From positions 14,754,548 through 14,818,547 of the forward strand of contig CM026421.1 of NCBI GenBank assembly GCA_014871385.1: a DNA stretch of 64,000 nucleotides, in the 5' to 3' direction. Below are positions 10,815 through 22,213 of the stretch, one piece after another. Each line of letters begins with the position of its first letter. The stretch's first letter is position 1. The notes beneath the pieces were generated by a model, which was not told the origin of the DNA, made no database searches, and saw only the letters and a list, made by a program, of their open reading frames with translations. A program made the position numbers and the translations under genes. The stretch is from Ceratodon purpureus (Eukaryota > Streptophyta > Bryopsida > Pseudoditrichales > Ditrichaceae).

Positions 10815-11724
10815 AGGTAAAAGCTTGGCAAGAATTCCATTTAGGTCTACTGATATTTTCTAGCGTGTGGAATCGAAATGGGCGTACCATGCATGTTTTA
10901 GTCGCGTTTCTTGATAATGAATTGCAGATTTAGTTTGTGCTAATAATTTGGTGCTTTGCAGGTCTCCAACTTAATCTCCAGTAGGATACACCAAGGTGTC
11001 ATCTTTCATTGAGTGAGAGTTTTCCAAGGCATAAAGTATGTATTATATAGTTTCCACACATAGTTCTGAAACCTTTGCAACAATGTCGAAGTTGCTACTA
11101 CAACAGTTTTTTAGAACTAGAACTTTGACTTCCATTGCAGTTGGCACATGAAGTGAATTTATTTTCAGTGTCATGCATTAAATCAACTTATAGAGTTAGG
11201 AACAGCCAGCATGATTTTTACGTTCAGTTTTAAAAGATCTACGTTCTGAAGCGTTTTTGTTCAAGTTTAGGAATAGAAGTGTGCATCTGCAGCCACCAGA
11301 ATGGGATTGGCATGTATATATCACGTCGCATTTTCTAGAATTCAGAATATTGAATGTAATAGGAAGACGTGCAAGTGCTTGCACAATTTTGGATGAATAG
11401 AGTGATTGGCCATCAATATAGTAATCCCTAGAGTCTCTTGACAATGTCCAATTTTCATTTTAAGTGACCATTCATTTCTGTAAAATATTATACTTCAATT
11501 GCGCAAGACTTATCACATCACCTGAGTTTGCGCAAAAAGGATAGCTTCAGATGTTAAGTCCGATATTTCATTTACAAAATTTACATAAAACATAGGGGAC
11601 GCATAGATCCCTCTATAATAACATAGTGTATGTAATGAAACCTAATTAGATATTCCCAGTATCTAATTTGGCACAAATACCGTTAAGCATTGAGGTCGTG
11701 AGTTTGTACTCCTACAAAGCAAGT
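10815..11724. other. AT-rich spacer
   Basis: No convincing gene. A possible acceptor (TTTGCAG) near 10962 could belong to a second exon of the 10185 gene. Confidence 0.4.
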
Positions 11725-12189
11725 TTACTCGTCAGTATCATTGTCAGAGTCACTCAAGAGGATGAGTGAAATTCCATGACCGTCGACAACGGTAGCAAAG
11801 TCCTTCGAACTCACTACACTAATAACAGAGCTATCATTATCAGAATCGTAGCTGTCATCTTCCGAGCGCAGGTCATCCTCTTCGTTGTCAGCGGCATGTT
11901 CTTCCATCCAACGCTGCACCCATGCAGGGATGCCGTCATCAAAACTTTCAACTTCGAAGCACAACGAATGTCCATGGCCTTCGATGCAGATGACATTGAG
12001 CCTGTCACCTTTCCCTTCGGATGCGGGCGGGCTTACCCCTTTTGGGACACAGCCCATCTTAGGTGGCTTAGGCGACTGATTGCTGGAAGCCTTTGACACA
12101 TGATGCACCAAAGCTGTGGGGCAGGAACAAGCAGGGTCGATCACGCACTTTTGGCAGGGCAATGTATTGCTAGGAGGGAGGTTCGCCAT
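11725..12189 (-). CDS. S1: small Cys-rich acidic protein with SUMO-interacting-like tail
   Basis: 154 residues. The N-terminus has C12-x2-C15-x5-C21-x-C23, the same spacing as S2 (16366-16830), and could bind one zinc ion. The middle shares ICIEGHGHSLCFEVESFDDG with S2 (there MCVEGHGRSICFEVKSSDDG), then IPAWVQRWMEE. The C-terminal third is strongly acidic and ends ISLILLSDSDNDTDE, a hydrophobic core followed by acidic residues as in SUMO-interacting motifs. An AG (TCTTGTCAG) directly precedes the ATG, so a non-coding 5' exon is likely. No known family. Copies with shared flanks suggest repeated duplication within E2. Confidence 0.65.
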   Translation of the reverse strand: MANLPPSNTLPCQKCVIDPACSCPTALVHHVSKASSNQSPKPPKMGCVPKGVSPPASEGKGDRLNVICIEGHGHSLCFEVESFDDGIPAWVQRWMEEHAADNEEDDLRSEDDSYDSDNDSSVISVVSSKDFATVVDGHGISLILLSDSDNDTDE

Positions 12190-14730
12190 CTGACAAGAGA
12201 ATTTTAAACATGTAAATGAAGGATTTATTTAAACATATTAAAAGAACCAAAAGTAAGATAAGAAGCAAACATCGCACAATAGAAGTATAAATGACTAAGT
12301 TTCTTGAAGATTGGGTGCACCATCTACCTTGACTAATCAGACGGTGATAATAATGCAGCCTTGAGAGTTAGAGAGAAATCTTGAAATGCCACAATGTCAT
12401 TGACGTTAAGCCCTTCAGAGAACACGGAATAACCAATATTAGAGGCGCTATGAAATGCTACGGAAGATCACCCATTCATGCCCGGAATCCCTTACAAACT
12501 ATCTCAACTTACAGAAACTTGATCCGGTTACATCCGAGAATTATCAACTTCTAGGCAAGATACACAATAGCAAAGATCGTAAGTTGTGAGTATGATCACC
12601 TTCTAGGCATCAGACTAGTTACATATAACAAAAGCATTTCTACCATTTTACGAACGGGAACCAAAAGGATGGCCGAAATTATCAAAGAACACGGAAAAAG
12701 AACAAGGCAGAAGACAATTGAGCTAAACACGAATAGCTAGGAACTTACCTGATCAAAGAAAATGGTGCGAATATAAATCCCGTATGGAATTCATCTATTT
12801 ATAGCAATAAACTTGCGGCGTCCTGGAATTAAAAAAAGGCGGCTAGGTCAAGGCACCCGCGGGCCCAAGCTCTTAGGGTTAGGGTAAGGGCTTAATGCAA
12901 TGAACAAAATCTGCGCAGGTCCTTAAAATCTCGCGGCAATCCATGCGCGAGACGGAGGTCGGAGATATGGGGCTGATGCTCAAACCATCTGTCGGATCCG
13001 ACAAATGGTATTGAGCTTCATTATCTACCGCCGGGGTTGACAGTTTTCCCCCGTAGTTGGGGGTCAGAGAAGGTCCGCATTAGTTGATACCCGGGCAGGG
13101 TTAGAACCGAGTGAGAGCAGGGATAGCAAGTGGGTTGTTGGGTTCGGGTTCTGGGTAGATACTAATGGGGGCAGGGCTCAACGAATTAATTCATTTCAAA
13201 GTTTTGGGCTGATTTTGGGCGTCTGCAAAGTGAGATATTGAAATGTCCTCTTGACCAAATAATATACATTTCCTGTAAGGGAAATGAAGCGAATCTTGTA
13301 GTCAATATTATGTCACAAAATTTGATCGAGTGATTAGACAATGAATGAAAGACATTGTATTAATAAAAATTTATAAAAAGTTATAAGATGTCCAGTATTT
13401 GCTGGCAAAGGATTAAAAGGATGATACTTAAAACAACAAACTAAAAACAAGTCAGTCGAACGAGAAAACTACATTAAGGAAGTGTACCTTTCTTGTAAGG
13501 GAAATGAAGCTAATTTGATGGTCAATATTGTGACATCAACATTTGGTCGAATATTTAGACAATGAATGAAGGAGAATGAATTTCGTTTAACACATCACTT
13601 CAAATAATATGTATTCTTTATATACTAATTATGTTAAGTATCTCCTTTAGAAAAGATATGTACGATAATAATAATAGAAACGCAGCACAAATGTACAGAA
13701 ACCAATGGGATGGAGATGTAATGTTTGATGGTATTAAAAAAAGGAAGTGAGATGTTCAACACTTGCTTGCAAAGGATTAAAAGATAATACTAATATCAAC
13801 AATCGAAAATAGGTCATTTGAACGAAATATTTACATTACCGAATTTCGAAATCGCAAAAATTAACTACGTAAGAAACCAAGACGCAGAAGAGCCCTGTTG
13901 GTGAACCCCGGCGGTTACACTAATGAGCCTAAAACTTCAGAAAAATCCGTCAGATGGATTCTGAGCTTTGCGAGAACCGCCGGGGTTGGGGCTGGGTGCT
14001 GCTCGGAAGGTGCTTCTGAACGGTCTGAGACTTGTGAACGTTAGTTGACTTACGAACGGGGTCCTGCAATAGGAGACATATGATTGGGGTCATACAGGTG
14101 ACTAACTATTTACAGAACATACTCGTTAAATTAAAGAACAAATATATGAATTGATACTTTTACAATATTCAGTACAAGGTAATAGATTTCATAATAAGTT
14201 TAAACCATAAATACGAAAAGGAATTTGTGAACTCAAAGTGGAAAGAACGTTAATACAATATAAAGTAGAAAATCAAAAATGAATAATTAAATAAAAAAAA
14301 ACCGTCAATAAAAATTTAAGAAAAATGAAAGTACTGATAAATATATTAGGCATAGAGGTATTAGGGTTGTGTATGCTATAAGCCATCACCATGTGCACAC
14401 CTTAAAAGAATTTTTCAATCTTTCAAAATTATTAAGAGGATTCATATCTATAAGACTAATTAGAATATTCATATTTTCCGTCTATTAGTGATATTATTTT
14501 TGAAAAATGAAAGCAATGACGATTGTAATATATGCTATTTCTACCTTTCATAACTAAAATTGCTATTTTTACCTTCCATAATTAATGTCAGTATTCATAA
14601 TTTTACAATCTATTACTAATAGTGTTTTGAGTACAATTTTAAAATAAGAGGATTCAAAATGATATGAAGTGGATTACGGATTTTTTTAAGTTCAATAAAT
14701 ATATTAGAAATGCCTCTTCATCATGAAATT
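12190..14730. other. S1 upstream region and AT-rich spacer with dispersed repeats
   Basis: Contains a block at 12745-13090 related to 17770-18240 and 21935-22270, and a block at 13871-14010 related to 19885-20043 and 23470-23628. The palindrome at 12990 is followed by CCGGGG at 13031. No supported gene in the remainder. Confidence 0.6.
12990..13036 (+). promoter_or_regulatory. Bipartite motif: TGTCGGATCCGACA - 27 bp - CCGGGG
   Basis: Perfect palindrome at 12990-13003 and CCGGGG at 13031-13036. It lies upstream of S1 on the opposite strand, in the same place as the 18151 and 22167 copies relative to S2 and S3. Confidence 0.6.
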
Positions 14731-15762
14731 TCAAAGGTCCAAGTGCTCTACTCTTGGACGCTTTGCTGGTTGATCTTCATCGTCAGGTTCTCTTGTCCGC
14801 TTTCGTATTGGAACCCAGTCGAATCGTTTTTCCCAAATTGATGCCGTTTGTCCGCATCCAACTCGGTCCAGCCATATCCCTTCATAATCTGCTTTCCATG
14901 CGCAATCTATACAGTCGATAGGCATTGAAACGTGGTTCACTAGAGGAGGTTTCCATATTTTAACATCTCTACGATATGCCATACTCCCCAGGTCTTTAAA
15001 TTTGCATATCCAAGGCGAACTATGTAAACGCTCGTCGGTGCGTGGATTTAAGGATATGTAAAAAAATCGTTCGGAAATGTGTGCTCGAAGTCGTCCTGGA
15101 ATTATCACGTTATTCATTGGGGCATCCATAACTCCATATGTAAGCAGTAATTCATCATCGAGATCATTGAAAATAGACACTCTATACTCCTTCAGAAATT
15201 CGTGGTGGTCCTCGTCCTCCTTCCATTGCTTAAAAAGCTTGTACTGATGTCTATCGCTAAAAGGATGGAACTGAGAAACATACAGACCATCTCGTTCAAT
15301 ATTCCATCGACAAAAATATGTATCAGGGCTGGGACCTTGTTCACAGATTGGACAGTTGTCATCGTTGAAATTTGCATCTTCGTGCCGCATAAGACGAGCA
15401 TGTGGATGCTCCCAGATGCACATGTAATTAATCTCATATTTTTTGGCACAGTTCCATTCGCAGATTTCGTATTCAAAATTGCAAAACAAATTATCTTCAA
15501 AATCGAGAAGACCGCGGCCAACTTCGACAGATGCATGAGCTTTGATTTGATCAAAGACGACATTTTGCTTTATTGGCACACCACGATCATATTGCTTTTT
15601 GAAGCAATCTAGCCATACCTTCTTGTGCATATTATTTGTAATTTCAACTGGTGACAATACATTCTGTATAATTTCCTCATCAAATGATTGTACTTGTCGG
15701 AAAGTTGTCAGAATTAAGACATAGAATAGAGGAAAAACGCATTTAAGTCTATGATCTGCCAT
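14731..15762 (-). CDS. Unknown 343-residue protein of the E2 left arm
   Basis: A long single frame in very AT-rich surroundings. Residues 8-24 are hydrophobic (CVFPLFYVLILTTF), which could be a signal peptide or translated intron. The middle is Cys/Trp/His-rich (CNFEYEICEWNCAKKYEINY, CIWEHPHARL, NCPICEQGP), suggesting metal binding. The C-terminus has a bipartite basic nuclear-type signal (RKRTREPDDEDQPAKRPR). Signal peptide and nuclear signal conflict, so the true start may be downstream or the first exon misjudged. I recognise no family. It lies between S1 and S2 on the same strand. Confidence 0.5.
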   Translation of the reverse strand: MADHRLKCVFPLFYVLILTTFRQVQSFDEEIIQNVLSPVEITNNMHKKVWLDCFKKQYDRGVPIKQNVVFDQIKAHASVEVGRGLLDFEDNLFCNFEYEICEWNCAKKYEINYMCIWEHPHARLMRHEDANFNDDNCPICEQGPSPDTYFCRWNIERDGLYVSQFHPFSDRHQYKLFKQWKEDEDHHEFLKEYRVSIFNDLDDELLLTYGVMDAPMNNVIIPGRLRAHISERFFYISLNPRTDERLHSSPWICKFKDLGSMAYRRDVKIWKPPLVNHVSMPIDCIDCAWKADYEGIWLDRVGCGQTASIWEKRFDWVPIRKRTREPDDEDQPAKRPRVEHLDL

Positions 15763-16365
15763 GCTATTAAGTATATGTGAATTCTAATTGAAGATTAGGA
15801 AATTCAAAATTACGAGGACGGAACTTTTTTGTTTCAAATGTTCACAAAAAGAGTTGTGCATGAATTCCATCCTTCCATATCACTCATGATGCCTTATCAG
15901 TAAGAGATATACCCTTTGAATATAGAGAACGGTTTAGCATAATAGTTATTTAATTCAACTTCCTTCTTCAAATTACTTTGGAAGCCATTTCAGTAAGAGT
16001 TATACCCTTTGAATATAGAGAACGGTTAAAATAGCAGTTATTTAATTCAGAGATTACCAGTACTTATCCCGCACACTACCCGAACACTTGCAGTTAATGC
16101 TCATATTTAAAAACTTATAATTTAAATGTATGCGACTATACTAATGAAATCTGAGGAATAAAATGAAACGGAAAATGGACAGAATCATTCTGAAATGAAT
16201 AGGGCAAGCAAATAATATTTTTTTTAGCCGATATATGTACTTTAATAAAGTTACAAAAATTTACAAAATGGAATGCTAATAAAAGCGTCAGTAGCGGTAC
16301 AAGAAATGTACACAAGGAAGAAAATATACTATGCCGAAATTTCACGTAGATCTAAGGAAATACAT

Positions 16366-16830
16366 CTAGTCATCCAAGTCACTGTCATCGTCGCTAAGAA
16401 CGATGACATAGGACTCCGGACCATCCACCGTCGCTTCGGTATCCTCCTCTGCAGCGTACTCCAGGAAATCAGAGTCTTCGCCTTCTGGAACATACCCGTC
16501 ATCCTCCGGGCAGTACTCATTTCCGTCGCCGCCTGCAGCAACCGCATCCATCCACTTCTGCACCCAGTCGGGGATGCCATCATCGGAACTCTTTACTTCG
16601 AAGCAAATGGAGCGCCCATGACCTTCCACACACATTAACCGCATCGTCTCCTTGGGCTGGGGTGGTAATTCCTCATGCACGGCTGGGAGCTCGTTGTGAG
16701 GCAATGGAGTGACTCCTTCTCCAACTCCAGAGTCAGGAACTTGGCCACCTCCGGAACTGGGACAGGTGCACGGTCCGAGCCCAACGCAGGTAGTGCAAAC
16801 CATTGGAACTCTTGAAGAAGGATTCGCCAT
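16366..16830 (-). CDS. S2: small Cys-rich acidic protein with SUMO-interacting-like tail
   Basis: 154 residues, the same length as S1. It has C12-x2-C15-x5-C21-x-C23 at the N-terminus (VCTTCVGLGPCTC), a variable Pro-rich linker, the shared MCVEGHGRSICFEVKSSDDG and IPDWVQKWM segments, an acidic region and the ending SYVIVLSDDDSDLDD. That ending fits the SUMO-interacting consensus very well: V/I-V/I-x-L followed by Ser/Asp. The ATG follows an acceptor-like TGTTAACAG, implying an upstream non-coding exon. No known family. It probably acts as a nuclear adaptor; that is inference from the motif alone. Confidence 0.65.
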   Translation of the reverse strand: MANPSSRVPMVCTTCVGLGPCTCPSSGGGQVPDSGVGEGVTPLPHNELPAVHEELPPQPKETMRLMCVEGHGRSICFEVKSSDDGIPDWVQKWMDAVAAGGDGNEYCPEDDGYVPEGEDSDFLEYAAEEDTEATVDGPESYVIVLSDDDSDLDD

Positions 16831-17224
16831 CTGTTAACAGGGAATGAACAGAGAAGAGTTTAGTCCTGTCTTGCCAAAAGAGCGGAGAATGTGTCCTACT
16901 GCTACATAATTCGACCCATCATCACTCTAGAAATTTGAATAAACATCGCCAGCGCTGGGGCCGGGAGATTTGTCATGGTATCATGATCCTCCGCTATATC
17001 GGGCAAGCCAGAATTGGCCTTTTATTTAATAAATACGTCCCTTCCTGGCAAGCCTAGTCTGGAGTTTGTGCATGGTTTAGCTGTATATTTACCACGGTTA
17101 TCCGAGTCGCAAGGTACCATTGAGAAACTATAACTGAGTTTTGAGCCATTCGAAGTTTCACAGTACAACAGAGTTTATACTTAAACAAGCATGGCTTAAT
17201 CTATCAGAAGAGCATAGAACTCAA

Positions 17225-17335
17225 ATAACCGCAAAGACCAAACAACACCGACTGACCAAACAACGCCGAAAGACCAAACAACACCAAAAGACCAAACAAC
17301 ACCGAAAGACCAAACAACACCGAAAGATGCAAATA
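17225..17335 (+). repeat. 18-bp tandem repeat, unit about GACCAAACAACACCGAAA
   Basis: About six degenerate units. An open frame across it would encode a Lys/Thr/Gln repeat, but I see no support for translation. Confidence 0.7.
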
Positions 17336-17394
17336 ATAAAAATGAAGACCACCACCCCGCAAAGACTGAACTGATTTAACTTACTGAACGATAG

Positions 17395-17465
17395 TGTCCG
17401 AACTCACTGTCCGAACTCACTGTCCGAACTCACTGTCCGAACTCACTGTCCGAACTCACTGTTGA
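17395..17465 (+). repeat. 13-bp tandem repeat, unit GTCCGAACTCACT
   Basis: Five near-perfect units. Confidence 0.8.
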
Positions 17466-18150
17466 TTATTGTTCGAGCTCACTGCCGATCATTCCCCAAA
17501 CCTATTATCTAGAAAAACAGACATTACTACCTCTTTGAAATTATATTCAAAACGAAATCAATTGTAAAGGTATAAATAAATACGCACAATGCCAAACTTT
17601 GAGGTATCAATGTAGGAAACAAAATAGAAATGCCGCAACCTAGCAAAAGAACGTGCAATATTAGAATCACAGATGCTTATAAGGGGGCAGCAACAAGCTA
17701 CTATTGGAAATCAACAAAGACAAAGTAAGAAGAGGTTGCTAATATCTGAAAGTTCAACTTACTGACAACTTGCGTAGAGATCAAACCAAAGATGTAAGCC
17801 AGAGGGATCCGAGGGGAATTTATAGGATAATATCCGGCGAGAACATGGCAGGGACGCCAGGGAAAAACGGTGCAGCGGCTTGGGCACGGCGGTCAGGGCA
17901 TGCGTGGTCAGGTGCAGTGGCGGCTAGGTCAGGGCATGCTTGGTTTGGTGCAGAGCATTTAGGTCTGAATGCATGGTTCTTGACCCCGGTAGTTCTGGCA
18001 ATGGGCTAGAAAGACCTTTCGGATCTGACAGATGGGTTTCGCAAACTACGGTATTCAGGACATGGTATTATGGTGCGCGCAACCGGTTATGGGGAATAGT
18101 ATTGAAGGCATCTCCCTACCCGGTGACTTTCAGGTGAGACGACAATCGTC

Positions 18151-18197
18151 TTTCGAATCCGACAGTTCATATTTGCTTGAGTGAGATGACGCCGGGG
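18151..18197 (+). promoter_or_regulatory. Bipartite motif: TTTCGAATCCGACA - 27 bp - CCGGGG
   Basis: Degenerate palindrome at 18151-18164 and CCGGGG at 18192-18197, with a spacer of exactly 27 bp. Confidence 0.55.
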
Positions 18198-18488
18198 TTC
18201 CACTAAAATCCGAGCGGAAATCTGGATATCCCCTAGATATCCACGCGGTCCTTGGTTGATATCCACGTTGATCTAGTATAGTTCGTCGTTGTGTAATAAA
18301 GATGGCATGGATTTAAGGCGGCCTTGTTTTTGAACGCGATGATGTCAGGGTTAGGTTTAAGGAGGACAGGATATCTGCGGCGGCCCATGCGGAGAATACT
18401 TAGTAATAGAGTCTGCGGAAGTTGCGAAGGCTGTAGTTATTCGTTGCTAGTTGTTTCAGAGCATTAAGCCTTAGAGATTTATTTTGTA

Positions 18489-18968
18489 TTGCTTATCAGA
18501 AGCGTAATTGTTCAAGTGATTCGGATGTCGATGCAGGTGAATAAGAGTCGTAGAGAACAGCTTATATGTCGATACTCTCGGCTTATTGCAAAATCAACTT
18601 GTTATCTAGAATCATTGGAGAGTGGAAATCTTGGAGAAACGCCAGAGAGTCCACAAATGGGCGTTTACAATCGTGACGATGTCCGAGACGGTTTCGAGCA
18701 AGAGAGGACTGAGTTTCGGAGAGTAATCAATGAACTCCCGAAGACCGTAGACATCTCTAAAGGCGCACAAGAGTATATTACTTTGATGGAGGAAGTTTTT
18801 GAGATTCTGATTTTGCCTGGTTATATGCCCCCACGGTTTATTTTTGAGAGTGTAACAGGGCTCAGGCTGATACCAGATGAGGAAGTATGTAACTGTCCCA
18901 ATACAGAGGCCATTGTGAAGGAGTATTACGACGTTGGTCTTGGTGCTTGGGTGCTGCAGCTGTTTTAG
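18489..18968 (+). CDS. Unknown protein of the E2 left arm, probably one exon of a larger gene
   Basis: Open frame of 159 residues. An acceptor-like TCGATGCAG at about 18536 suggests that coding may start with VNKSRREQLICRYS rather than at the first Met. The C-terminal two thirds are acidic, with a predicted helical segment (AQEYITLMEEVFEILILPGY) and the ending DVGLGAWVLQLF. No domain recognised. It is transcribed opposite to S2 and S3. Confidence 0.4.
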   Translation: MLIRSVIVQVIRMSMQVNKSRREQLICRYSRLIAKSTCYLESLESGNLGETPESPQMGVYNRDDVRDGFEQERTEFRRVINELPKTVDISKGAQEYITLMEEVFEILILPGYMPPRFIFESVTGLRLIPDEEVCNCPNTEAIVKEYYDVGLGAWVLQLF

Positions 18969-20808
18969 CGCATTAGGTCTATTCGGCAGTTGTATTAACA
19001 CGTTTTGAGCAAATTGGAGGTGATATAGAATGATTCCTACTTTCGTAGTTTACGGGATGTAGTACAAGCGAGTACTTGTATTAAATAATTTATATAACTT
19101 ATATGAAATCCTTTTTTTGTGGTCACAGATTCTTGCAATTGAGTATTAGTGGTTTATTTTACACCACGATGTATTAAATAATAGCCTTGCATCAAACATT
19201 GGAAGTATTATTGAATTATAGTGTTCTGAATGAAACATGATTTAAGTGTAGCAGATATAAAAGGCATCATAGAAAGATCGATAAGTAAGTGTAACAGGAT
19301 GAATAAATGAAAGCACAATAAAATTGAAATAAGATACTTACATTGGATGATTTCATAAAATCAACGATTGGAGGCATGATTAAGGTGAATCAAAAAGTCC
19401 AGGCATCTAGAAATGAATGATCAAACGAGTAATAATGAATGATAATAGGCGATAATGTAGAAAATAAAAGCATCAAAAATGTTTGATAATAAGCGGTAAA
19501 TTAGAAGACAAAAGCATCAAACATTGGAAGATTAGAAAAATGACGGAGTAAATAATTCAAAGGATGACAGAGGTAAAACAAACCAAAAAAACGTTTATGC
19601 TTGACTGATTAAGAGGGTGAAATACTGATGTAATGAACTTATGAAATATCAAACTAAATATAAAGAAGTACATTTATAATCGTTAATGAAAGGCGGGTTT
19701 TTTTAAACAACAAATATGTATTACAAGTATTTGATAGAAGTGGAGTAATATTAGAGAACTTCAAAAATGAAAAGATGAGGGGCTTTATTCATCATTGTTT
19801 TTGTGCACGAATGTCAAAACTTAAGAAAAAATCATAAAGGAAGTAAATGAGCTCCGATAAAACTAAACAAGAAGTTTAAACGGGCACATGAAACCAAGTG
19901 CCAAACTGCGGACCAAACTGCACGTAGAACAAAGCTGAGGGAGACCCCGGCAGTCATTCTGTCAAGCTGAAACCATCTGTCGGATCCGATAGAAGGTTTT
20001 TCAGCATTATGAAAACCGCCGGGGTCAGGAGTAGGTTCCACACGGTATTAGGATTGCTACATGCGGTTGTGGGCATATTCAAGAAATGTACATTCGAGTA
20101 TAAATGAAAGGCTTGAAGACATGAACAACATTAAAGATGCGCACAGTTAGTATAATATAAAAGAAAATTATCTGAATGAGAATGAAGTGTGCAAATTTTA
20201 TTAAATATAATAACAATAGATAACAAAATAAGAAAATTGTTTTAAGTTAATAAACAGTATGTATGAAAGTCAAGCATAAACATGAGTTAGATGATGGAGA
20301 AGGTAGATTTGTAAAACTTAGGGTGATTTATTAAGAAGAATATCTGTATACGCCAAGATACTTAAGCATAAGTGAGAAGCTATGAGTTTGAGAATTGTGA
20401 GAAGGAAAAATACTATGAAGTTGATGTGTTTATTTATTGATAAAATGTCTGAATGGATAGAGTGATATGTGCTCGTGTTGAATTCTATTGAATGATAAGT
20501 GTATAAGAGTCAAGTTGAAGAAATCTACGTATTTAAATTTTTAACAATGAAATAAGTAAGGTATGTAAATAATTTCATCATTCATTTGGATGATTTAATG
20601 ATTAATATGAAACAAGAAACGGATCATAAACTAGTAATGAACATACTTTTAAACTACAGAATCGTATCAGTGGTATTTCAAAGTAGTAGATACATATCCA
20701 AGATTATAATTTGCATTGTATTTTGTCCGTTTGAAAATTGATATTGCCTCTATTGTATTCGAATATAATTTAAAATAAGAACTCATTGATCATCTGCGCT
20801 TTGCGGTA
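18969..20808. other. AT-rich spacer with one dispersed repeat block
   Basis: No gene seen. The block at 19885-20043 (GAAACCAAGTGCCAAAC to AACCGCCGGGGTCAGG) matches 23470-23628 and, more weakly, 13871-14010. Confidence 0.55.
19978..20024 (+). promoter_or_regulatory. Bipartite motif: TGTCGGATCCGATA - 27 bp - CCGGGG
   Basis: Near-perfect palindrome at 19978-19991 and CCGGGG at 20019-20024. Confidence 0.6.
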
Positions 20809-21768
20809 CTATCTACGTGATGCAGCACTATAATACTCCCGAGCCTGTCTACAATTCCAGGGGCGTCGCCTCCTCCAAAATCGCCTGGTTCGTTGGGCAG
20901 GGCAAGGCAGTATTGCCGGAAGGGCAAAGACCACATGGGCTGGCCTCCTCACTCTAATAGGCGAGGATGGCGAGGGAGGAGACATCGGCGTTGAATCCTG
21001 TGGAGGAGATGTGGGTATGTAGCCAGGGGAGGTAGGCACATACACTGGGGATGTAGGCATATAAACTGGAGAGGTAGGCATGTATTGTGGAGAATGGACC
21101 TCGAACGGTCCACAACCTAAACCGTCAGGGCTTGCTCTGGCACAGGTACAGTACTGCTGATCAAATGAATCCGAGAGATCGGAAACATTAATTACGGGAA
21201 TTGGGGTGGAGATTGACTTCTCAGAAGAATCAGAAAACACCTAGAATACAAGAAGTCATTAGAAGGTTATATTCCACTCATAAATGACAGTTGAGCAAAT
21301 AATTTACAGGCAGAAGTCTTCTATGTAAATCAGTGCAATACAAGGTTCAATGTACTATTAATTAAGTACCTCGTTCTCTGCAGGAGTCGGTACTTGATTA
21401 CGGCTCCCCATGTTATCCTCAGAGGACTCCTAATCCATAACCAATGAGAAGAGTTTTAGAATTAAAAGCATTCTCCAAGCAAGGTAGAACAACCTCGGCC
21501 CCCCACCTCAATAACCACCTTATATAAGCTTACAATCAAACAAATTCACAAATGCAAGGCCCTCTATCCCCTCCCACCCCTCCTTCCCCTCCCACCCCTT
21601 TCGGCCCTCTATCCCCTCCCATCGGCCCTCTATCCCCTCCCATAAAGAAGATCAGAACTTGTTTTCATAGTCACCTTCGGAAAAGCTACTAACCTTGCTT
21701 GTCGGCATAAAACCCTGGCTTCGCACGTGGATCACAAGACACTCGTTGCACGTTGGTAACTGTCGAAT
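20809..21768 (-). CDS. S3: protein with four RNA polymerase II CTD-like heptads
   Basis: Three exons in phase: 21768-21694, 21429-21370 and 21240-20809, all with AG acceptors and GT donors. The last exon encodes SIM-like PVINVSDLSD, a CTC motif, four heptads YMPTSPV-YMPTSPV-YVPTSPG-YIPTSPP, a Ser/Pro-rich stretch (TPMSPPSPSSPIR) and a basic Arg/Trp-rich tail (RRFWRRRRPW). The heptads keep Tyr1, Pro3, Thr4, Ser5 and Pro6 of the polymerase II CTD consensus YSPTSPS but lose Ser2 and Ser7. The E3 locus at 43695-44126 encodes a clear homolog. The first exon (IRQLPTCNEC) resembles the S1/S2 N-terminus but has lost the ATG, so further 5' exons are probable or the start is lost. Confidence 0.6.
21555..21650 (+). 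repeat. Pyrimidine-rich short repeats, CCCTCTATCCCCTCCCA
   Basis: About five degenerate units in the first intron of S3. Confidence 0.65.
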
Positions 21769-22166
21769 CTGCAAAACAAGAGAAGAACGACAAATCAGCC
21801 CGGCCACGAGGACTGAATCTGTAAAGGAGCGAAGAAATAGAACTAAGCTACGAGAAGTCGATGCAAGTTGAGAATGCACAATAAGTAGAGCAATATAACA
21901 AAGCGAGGAACTTACCGAAAGAAAACGAGGTAGCAAGCGTCAGATTAGTAAGAGAATGGATATACTTATAGCCCTAGAATGGCGGCGTCTTGGAAACCGA
22001 AATGGCGGCTAGCCGGGCTAGGGCAGTGCATGCGAACCGAAATTAGGCCATGGCATCAGGTCAGGGCACTTGCGGTTACGAATCGAGACTGCGCGGTTCC
22101 CTAAACAAGGCGGAAATCCAAGTGTGTGATCGAGGTCACTGGATTTGAGGTAAGGCAGAAATTGAT

Positions 22167-22213
22167 TGACAAATCCGACAGATGGAATCGCAGTTCTCCA
22201 AATATCACCGGGG
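22167..22213 (+). promoter_or_regulatory. Bipartite motif: TGACAAATCCGACA - 27 bp - CCGGGG
   Basis: Right half of the palindrome kept at 22167-22180; CCGGGG at 22208-22213. Confidence 0.5.

Larger units (their letters stand above)
16831..18488. other. S2 upstream region with short tandem repeats and two palindrome variants
   Basis: No supported gene. Contains the 18-bp repeats at 17225-17335, the 13-bp repeats at 17395-17465, a block at 17770-18240 similar to those upstream of S1 and S3, and palindrome variants at 18017-18030 (TTTCGGATCTGACA) and 18151-18164. Confidence 0.6.

Noticed and set aside
17141..17374. 77-codon Lys/Thr/Gln-repeat protein
   Set aside because: Caused by an 18-bp tandem repeat; no upstream context, no homolog in the window.
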